Positions 58,986 through 64,000 of a DNA stretch of 64,000 bases are shown in pieces. The first letter of the stretch is position 1, and each line of letters opens with the position of its first letter. The DNA is from Microplitis mediator (Eukaryota > Arthropoda > Insecta > Hymenoptera > Braconidae). The position numbers and the translations under genes were made by a program. Location: contig NC_079973.1 in NCBI RefSeq assembly GCF_029852145.1, positions 17,191,921 to 17,255,920 on the forward strand, given 5' to 3'. Under the pieces are notes generated by a model. That model saw only the letters and a list, made by a program, of their open reading frames with translations. It was not told the DNA's origin and searched no databases.

Positions 58986-61220
58986 TATATGAGCAGATCC
59001 ATCATTTTTCGACGAAAGCGAGCGCGCGTGGATCACCAATTTGGACAAAAATGTTTTTCTCGAAAGTAGCTCAGAAAAGAAGGTGATCCCTGAAACCGGC
59101 CACTAGAGGATTTTTTGAAACTTAAAAAAAGTCCATTTTTTGGTTATTTTTTAAAATTTGTATCTCAGCTTCTAAACTAATATCTGGCTTAGTTTGGAGC
59201 TTCCAACTAAACCATTGATTTAGTAAAATTTTCCCTTTTTTTAAAAATTCTCTCGTATCTACAGTTTTCAAAAAAGAAGGATAACTAACAGCTGATATTT
59301 TTTTTTTGTACGTGCCTTCTATTGATATCTACCGTAATTTTCCTTAAGTGCTCCGATTTTGTTTACATACGCCCGAGTCAAAATTAAGAAGGTGATTTGA
59401 GCCATCATAGATGTCACCCGAATTAGCTCATTGGATAACGATTTATTATCTTCAAATAATTTTATACCACGGGTCAATGTCGAATTTTTCATCATGTTAC
59501 AAAGTGTAAATATAATATTCATTATGATGTCAAAGAATAACTGATGAAGAAGTAAAAAATCTGTGCTGCAATGATTGACGTGATTTTTATATAATATTCT
59601 TTTGTACTTTGTTTAATTTTTAGCCTGTAAATGGAATATTTAAAGGGATGGGATAACTTTTTTTTGAATAAGGATATTCTGACGAGGTCCTGATCAGGAA
59701 CTCGTCAGGTTGACCCGATGGCAAATAACTTTCTTTTGAATAGGGATATCCTGATGAGGCCCTGATCAGGGACGATGTTCAGGAGTGATGCTTCAGAAAG
59801 CTACAGGTTGGAGTTATCGTTACAGAAGTATTGCTTTAAACAGTGTGAGACGTTACTTGATATTTTATTCATCAGTAATCAGGTATGAGATAATTATTAT
59901 AAATAATTAATCGAGTTTGAGTTAGAATCTTGAGGTATTATGTTACGGTTTTAGTTAAAGAAAAGATGTAAGATCTGTGAAAATTATGAGAAAGTAGTTA
60001 CAGTTTAGAGTCATGTTCGCGATCTATTGTTAATATTATTTTTTTATAAAATAATTATAGGGAATATGTTAGTCAGTAAGTTAATTATTGCCTAATGAAC
60101 ATCAAAAATGAGATCCAGGTACGTTAGTCGTACGATTTTTGCTACAGCAAGTATGCTAGAGTAACAAATTTAAGATTATGGTTCCCGTTCACCGAGTATT
60201 ATTTGAGTATCGGTTGGCTCCAGTTATTTAATTATTTTAATTAATTATTTTTAATTAATTTAGTTATAAGGTTTTGACGCGCATCATTTAGATGCCAAGT
60301 TGCCGTCCGGATTTACCGGATCGTTGTATTTTTCGGATTCAGTATTTTGTTATAGAGAGTAAGATTATTTGTACAATGTCCTAGTATTTGTTTTGTGTTA
60401 TTGTTAAATAAAAATTGCAAATCCGCTAATAATTTACACGAGTTTGGGATGATTTAACCCGGACCACTCCCTCTCTCCATAAACCTATACACTGAGCGAC
60501 ACCACGGCATACCGTAACTCTGTTTTTAGTGCTCCAGTCTCTGTCTTGTTTTGCTATTAAGTTTTGAACATTTTAGTTTTAGTTTTGAATTTTTTTTTTA
60601 TGCGTGGTTTTGGTGATAATTCCACAGATAAAAAATTATCCATCTTATTTATGCGTGGTTTATGAAATAATCCCACAGATAAAAAATTATTAAAATTTTC
60701 GTAATTTACTGGTTTGGTGATTCCAGTGATAAAAATTACCTGGCGCCCTATTAGTATTGAGACCGGAGGCTAAGGACAGAGAACGAAGTTGTAGCGCAAA
60801 GATTAGCGTATAATTTTTGCGTTATAATACATACATAAATTTTTTAACGAATGGTATTTTTGAACCCTATTCAACGAATTATAATAGGTTGTGACAAAAT
60901 TCCTTGAAAAATCGACCATGAGGACAAATACAATAGTTAGATTTTAGAAAAATCTACCTAAAAAGGTGATTTACTCCTTCATACGCTACTTTAAGGACAT
61001 CGAGGACTTAGATAACTTATTACATGTAGTGGCAAGTCCAACATCAAAAGAACTGAGGCTTTTGAGGTTCAAACTACTTTTTTAATTTTGACTCGGGCAG
61101 CCACCCAAAGTCAATCAATTTTTCAAAAATCGCTATGTTCAGATAGCTATTACTTTTTTCTCGGAACTTTGATTTGCTTCAAAGTTTCAGAAAAATTGCT
61201 TTGTTATATCCCTAAAACGC
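58986..61220. other. Spacer, no gene; short duplicated blocks
   Basis: 59640-59700 and 59718-59775 share GATATYCTGAYGAGGYCCTGATCAGG. The first forms a hairpin, GACGAGGTCCTGATCAGGAACTCGTC (split here: GACGAGGTCCTGA / TCAGGAACTCGTC). 60597-60700 has a duplicated TTATGCGTGGTTT...CACAGATAAAAAATTAT block. TGGCGCCC at 60745 resembles a retroelement primer-binding site, but no LTR end precedes it. The frame 59319-59522 has no domain. Confidence 0.4.
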
Positions 61221-61350
61221 ACTGAAAATTTTAACTTTGGTATCGAGCTTGAATCCGAGTTATAAATTTTCAAACATCCCGAAAACTACTTTGTTTAAAA
61301 TAATTTTTGCGAATTAGTTTTCATATATCTAATGAATCATTTATTTGTTT

Positions 61351-61810
61351 TTATTATTCATGCAATATGTGCTATCTTAGCGCACGCTCTTTTGTTCGCC
61401 AAATAGCTGTTTGCCCATTTAACTGTTTCCACGACATTTGTGTGCGTTATACGATTATCTGATGCGTGCGACAAGTAAACTTGTCGCACTCAAATTTACT
61501 TGCCGTATGCAGATTATCGTATAACCCACAAAAATGTCGCGGTAACATTTGAATCAGCAAAAAGCTACTTGGGGAACAAAACAGCGAGCACTAAAATAAT
61601 ACTCCTATCGCATTAATAATAAAAAAAAGTATGTTCAATTCGTGCGGTGTTGCCGATTACCCACTCGAGCAAATGAGCGCACTTACTTCGTTCGTGCGCT
61701 CAACTTTGCTCTCGTGGGCAATTGACAACTTAGCGCACTAGTTGTACAATATACTATTTGCACACCTCAAGCGCGAAAGCGCTGGTGTTCTTTATGATCG
61801 CTCTAATTTT
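61351..61810. repeat. Hairpin-rich insert with CAAGCGCGAAAGCGC end
   Basis: About 460 bp of consecutive hairpins: GTGCGACAAGTAAACTTGTCGCAC split as GTGCGACAAGT / AA / ACTTGTCGCAC near 61465-61488, a larger stem GCGTTATACGATTATCTG with CAGATTATCGTATAAC around it, and GAGCGCAC/GTGCGCTC near 61674-61702. It ends near TTTGCACACCTCAAGCGCGA (61759), a word shared with about 25364. Confidence 0.55.
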
Positions 61811-62028
61811 AAGTTTGTTATCAATACCTGATTGAAATTTTTTATGATGGTGCTGTTAATTCTTATTTAAGTAGCTTATTAACCCTGATGGATCAAATTC
61901 ACGGTAAAATCATAGTGATTTCCCTTGTAGGAAAAAAAATATTGACAACAGTGCCGGTCTTGGCACAATACTGGGCTACCGAGGATCGGCCTCCCAAGGT
62001 TGATCCGAGATCCGACCAAAGTTAAAGT

Positions 62029-62153
62029 GACGAGCCTCGGTTCGCCAGCCTTAGGCCAAGGTTCAGCCAATACTCAAGTGACAAGCCTTGGCTTGCCAGT
62101 CTTGGGCCAAGGTTCAGCCAATACTCGAGTGACAAGCCTTGGTTTACCAGTCT
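62029..62153. repeat. 51-bp tandem repeat, about 2.4 copies
   Basis: Two full units (62029-62079, 62080-62130) and a partial third, each containing GGCCAAGGTTCAGCCAATAC. GC-rich relative to surroundings and confined to the loop of the broken inverted-repeat element. Confidence 0.8.
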
Positions 62154-62191
62154 AAATAACAAATGGTACCTAAAAACCTCTGGCATCGTGA

Positions 62192-62262
62192 ATAGCGTAA
62201 CAGCCTAGTAGATAAGACGCTTGCCTAGCAGCCATGAAGGACCAGGTTCGAGACCCAGTAAG
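62192..62262 (+). other. tRNA-like relic
   Basis: Contains an exact B-box-type GGTTCGAGACC (62245-62255) and an imperfect A box CAGCCTAGTAG, with a plausible tRNA order between them, but the acceptor stem does not pair. Followed by poly(A) (62268-62273). Probably a SINE head. Confidence 0.4.
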
Positions 62263-62692
62263 TGCAAAAAAAAATTAGTTTCATCGATCCACCTAATTTC
62301 TCTATGTACAAATTTATTTCCATATGTTACCATCGCGCACATGTCTACTAATATTTTTTTTTAAATTTATTTTCAATAAGCATAGGTGCTTATTTAGCCC
62401 AGTATTGTGCCAAGACCGACCCCGTTGTCAATATTTTTCTTCCTACAAGTGGAATCACTATGATTTTACAGTGAATTGGATCCGCCAGGGTTAATAAGCT
62501 ACTTAAATAAGAATCAACAGCACTATCATGAAAAATTTCCATCAGGTATTGATAACAAACTTGAAAACAAATAAATGATTCATTAGATATATGAAAACTA
62601 ATTCGCAAAAATTATTTTAAACAAAGCAGTTTTCGGGATGTTTGAAAATTTATAACTCGGATTCAAGCTCGATACCAAAGTTGAAATTTTCT

Positions 62693-62850
62693 AAAAGACT
62701 CATGCATTGGTTTAGTTGAAAGAATTTTTCCACGGTCCATGGGCTCTTCGGAAAAAAAAAAAAATTAGAAATTTTTTGTCTCCCGGTATTTCTCATGTTT
62801 GCGCAATAGCCGGAGCTCTAAAAAATTTTTGAAAAAATGCACCGAAACTA
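62693..62850. repeat. Fragment of the CACTA-ended palindrome family
   Basis: Matches about 40675-40815: GTTTAGTTGAAAGAATTTTT, GGCTCTTCGGAAAAAAAA, TATTTCTCATGTTTGCGCAA. Confidence 0.7.
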
Positions 62851-62921
62851 CACTGAACGAAAGGTTATCTTGGTTCAAAAAGAATTATTTTGAGTCAAGA
62901 GAATATTTAGGAAAACGGAAT
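62851..62921. repeat. CACTGAACG element, left end only
   Basis: CACTGAACGAAAGGTTATCT follows TA and leads to CTTGGTTCAA and GAGTCAAGAG words as in 476-1767. Cut by the sequence starting at 62922; the other end must lie beyond the window. Confidence 0.5.
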
Positions 62922-64000
62922 TGTAACAGGGTAAAATAGATTCCAATGGCTATTTATTAAGATCTAAAATTGGATTTGTCCACGGTCGATAATGGGTCCT
63001 AATTATAACTCGGTTTATTAAATTGAGTGATTCGACATGTCACCGGGTGTCGCTAATCAGTGAGACCCGAACATCCGCCCCTCTCTTTTGCTAATTAATT
63101 TAGTAGGGATGAGTTTTCCGGGGGTGAATCGAAGAGTTATAAGGGAGTGCCGTGCCAAAAATCGAGAGAGTTCGTTGGACACCGAGAGAGAGTCAATCGG
63201 ACGACCGAAGGCGATGGACGCCTAAGTGAGAGTTAGTGAACGACTAGAATGATTGGACGCATCATCTACACCATTTTATACGAGGCAAGACGAGGACCTT
63301 AACAATTTGGAGCGAGAACAAACTGGACAATCGAGAACCAGAAGAGCCGATTTACCTGTAAGGAAATTTGGACGACAGTTGGAGAAATAGCCGGACATCA
63401 GCTACAAGTCTCATCTGGTTGCTGCTGTAAAAATTCATCAAGGTAAAATTATAATTCATTAAGGCCGGAATTTATATTCCAATGGCAGAATTAATTATAA
63501 TTAATTTAATTAATATCTTTCCGTTGGTTCTCGCGTATATAAATTGGTAGTTGTAGGCCGTTGGCCATTACAACCACACGTCTCGTCTTTTCAAAAGTTG
63601 TGTCACGCCGCTCTTATTCGCCATTGTGTCTATAACTCTGAATTTATTTTATCCGAGGCCTTTGGCTGGAATAAAATAATTTTCCCGCGTAAATAACTAA
63701 CTAAATAAATTATTCGATCACGTCAATAAATTAATTGAGGCCGGAATTTATTCCAGTGGCTGAATTAATTCATAAATAAACTTTAATTTACTCGAATTCG
63801 TCAGTAAGATTCAAGACCGAGTAACGCCAACTCAATGGCTGAATTTCTAGTCAATTCATAACGTAATTCTAGTCACGATTTAATTATAAATTAATTTTAA
63901 GTTAATTAATTAAAATATCTAAATAAAATGAAGTCCTAAAAGGGACGCTAGAATCGTGATAAATTGTTATTGAGTAAAATGGAAAGAAACGGATTATTTA
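62922..64000. mobile_element. Possible LTR retrotransposon start (runs off window)
   Basis: TGTAACAGGGTAAAATAG begins abruptly inside the CAC element, as an LTR would. Content changes to moderately GC-rich sequence (63040-63420) with GAGAGAG runs and then AT-rich DNA with two GGCCGGAATTTAT words (63463, 63739). No pol motif is seen before the window ends, so this is tentative. Confidence 0.3.

Larger units (their letters stand above)
61221..62692. repeat. Broken inverted-repeat element
   Basis: Left arm 61221-61350 plus 61811-61975 is the reverse complement of right arm 62395-62692 (e.g. ATTAGTTTTCATATATCTAATGA and complement; TAACCCTGATGGATC and GATCCGCCAGGGTTA; CTTGGCACAATACTGGGC and complement). 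The left arm is interrupted by the insert at 61351-61810, which the right arm lacks. The loop holds tandem repeats and a tRNA-like sequence. Frames 61879-62070 and 62390-62608 are arm shadows. Confidence 0.65.

Noticed and set aside
60741..60765. Retroviral-type primer-binding site TGGCGCCC
   Set aside because: No LTR end (CA) directly upstream and no gag or pol downstream; an 8-base match is not enough.

Overview
The window is AT-rich eukaryotic DNA, almost certainly from an insect. The evidence is the low GC content, frequent (AC)n, (TA)n and (AAT)n microsatellites, and two kinds of arthropod-type non-LTR retrotransposon (R4/Dong-like and LOA-like). A hymenopteran such as a parasitoid wasp would fit the repeat style, but that is inference. 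I found no convincing host protein-coding gene. Every long reading frame belongs to a transposable element, and the space between is repeats or featureless AT-rich DNA that could be intergenic or intronic.

Layout. 1-9 kb: hairpin elements starting CAC and ending GTG (476-1767, 3162-3678, 4321-5989), a solo LTR (4521-5431), an (AC)n-bearing repeat whose ends read AACTTCCCGCT/AGCGGGAAGTT, and a 1.6 kb CCCGGG-ended element made of TATATGATCATATA words. 9-19 kb: a G-rich-ended element with a nested palindrome, AT-rich DNA, then a 2.1 kb near-perfect palindrome (16146-18227) whose empty target is preserved at 9397. 18.6-24 kb: a second (AC)n repeat copy, a hAT-like hairpin (20055-21010), and the longest reading frame, the C-terminal half of an R4/Dong-type retrotransposon (22130-23839), whose 3' end abuts an AAT microsatellite. 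24-31 kb: small repeats, a tRNA-derived SINE and a third (AC)n repeat copy. 31-43 kb: hAT-like elements in (TA)n tracts, a tRNA-like sequence, a second SINE copy and four more CAC/GTG elements, some nested. 43-52 kb: AT-rich DNA, an LTR fragment, a 1 kb hAT-like palindrome and a TTAA-flanked piggyBac-like MITE. 52.6-59 kb: a nested composite holding a dead LOA-like retrotransposon and a dead CACTA-like transposase gene. 59-64 kb: a broken inverted-repeat element with a nested hairpin-rich insert, tandem repeats and a possible LTR running off the end.

How the parts relate. Thirteen CAC...GTG elements can be delimited. Eleven have identical dinucleotides at both ends (TA, CG, GA or TT), and two have an empty copy of their target elsewhere in the window. 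This suits a CACTA/CMC-type mobilisation system, and a transposase pseudogene of CACTA-like type lies in the same window, so the hairpins may be its non-autonomous dependants (inference). Two other inverted-repeat families have different signatures: 8-bp AT-rich duplications next to TAG termini (hAT-like) and TTAA (piggyBac-like). The retrotransposons are separate, self-mobilising insertions: the R4-like one is unbroken and looks young, the LOA-like one is decayed.
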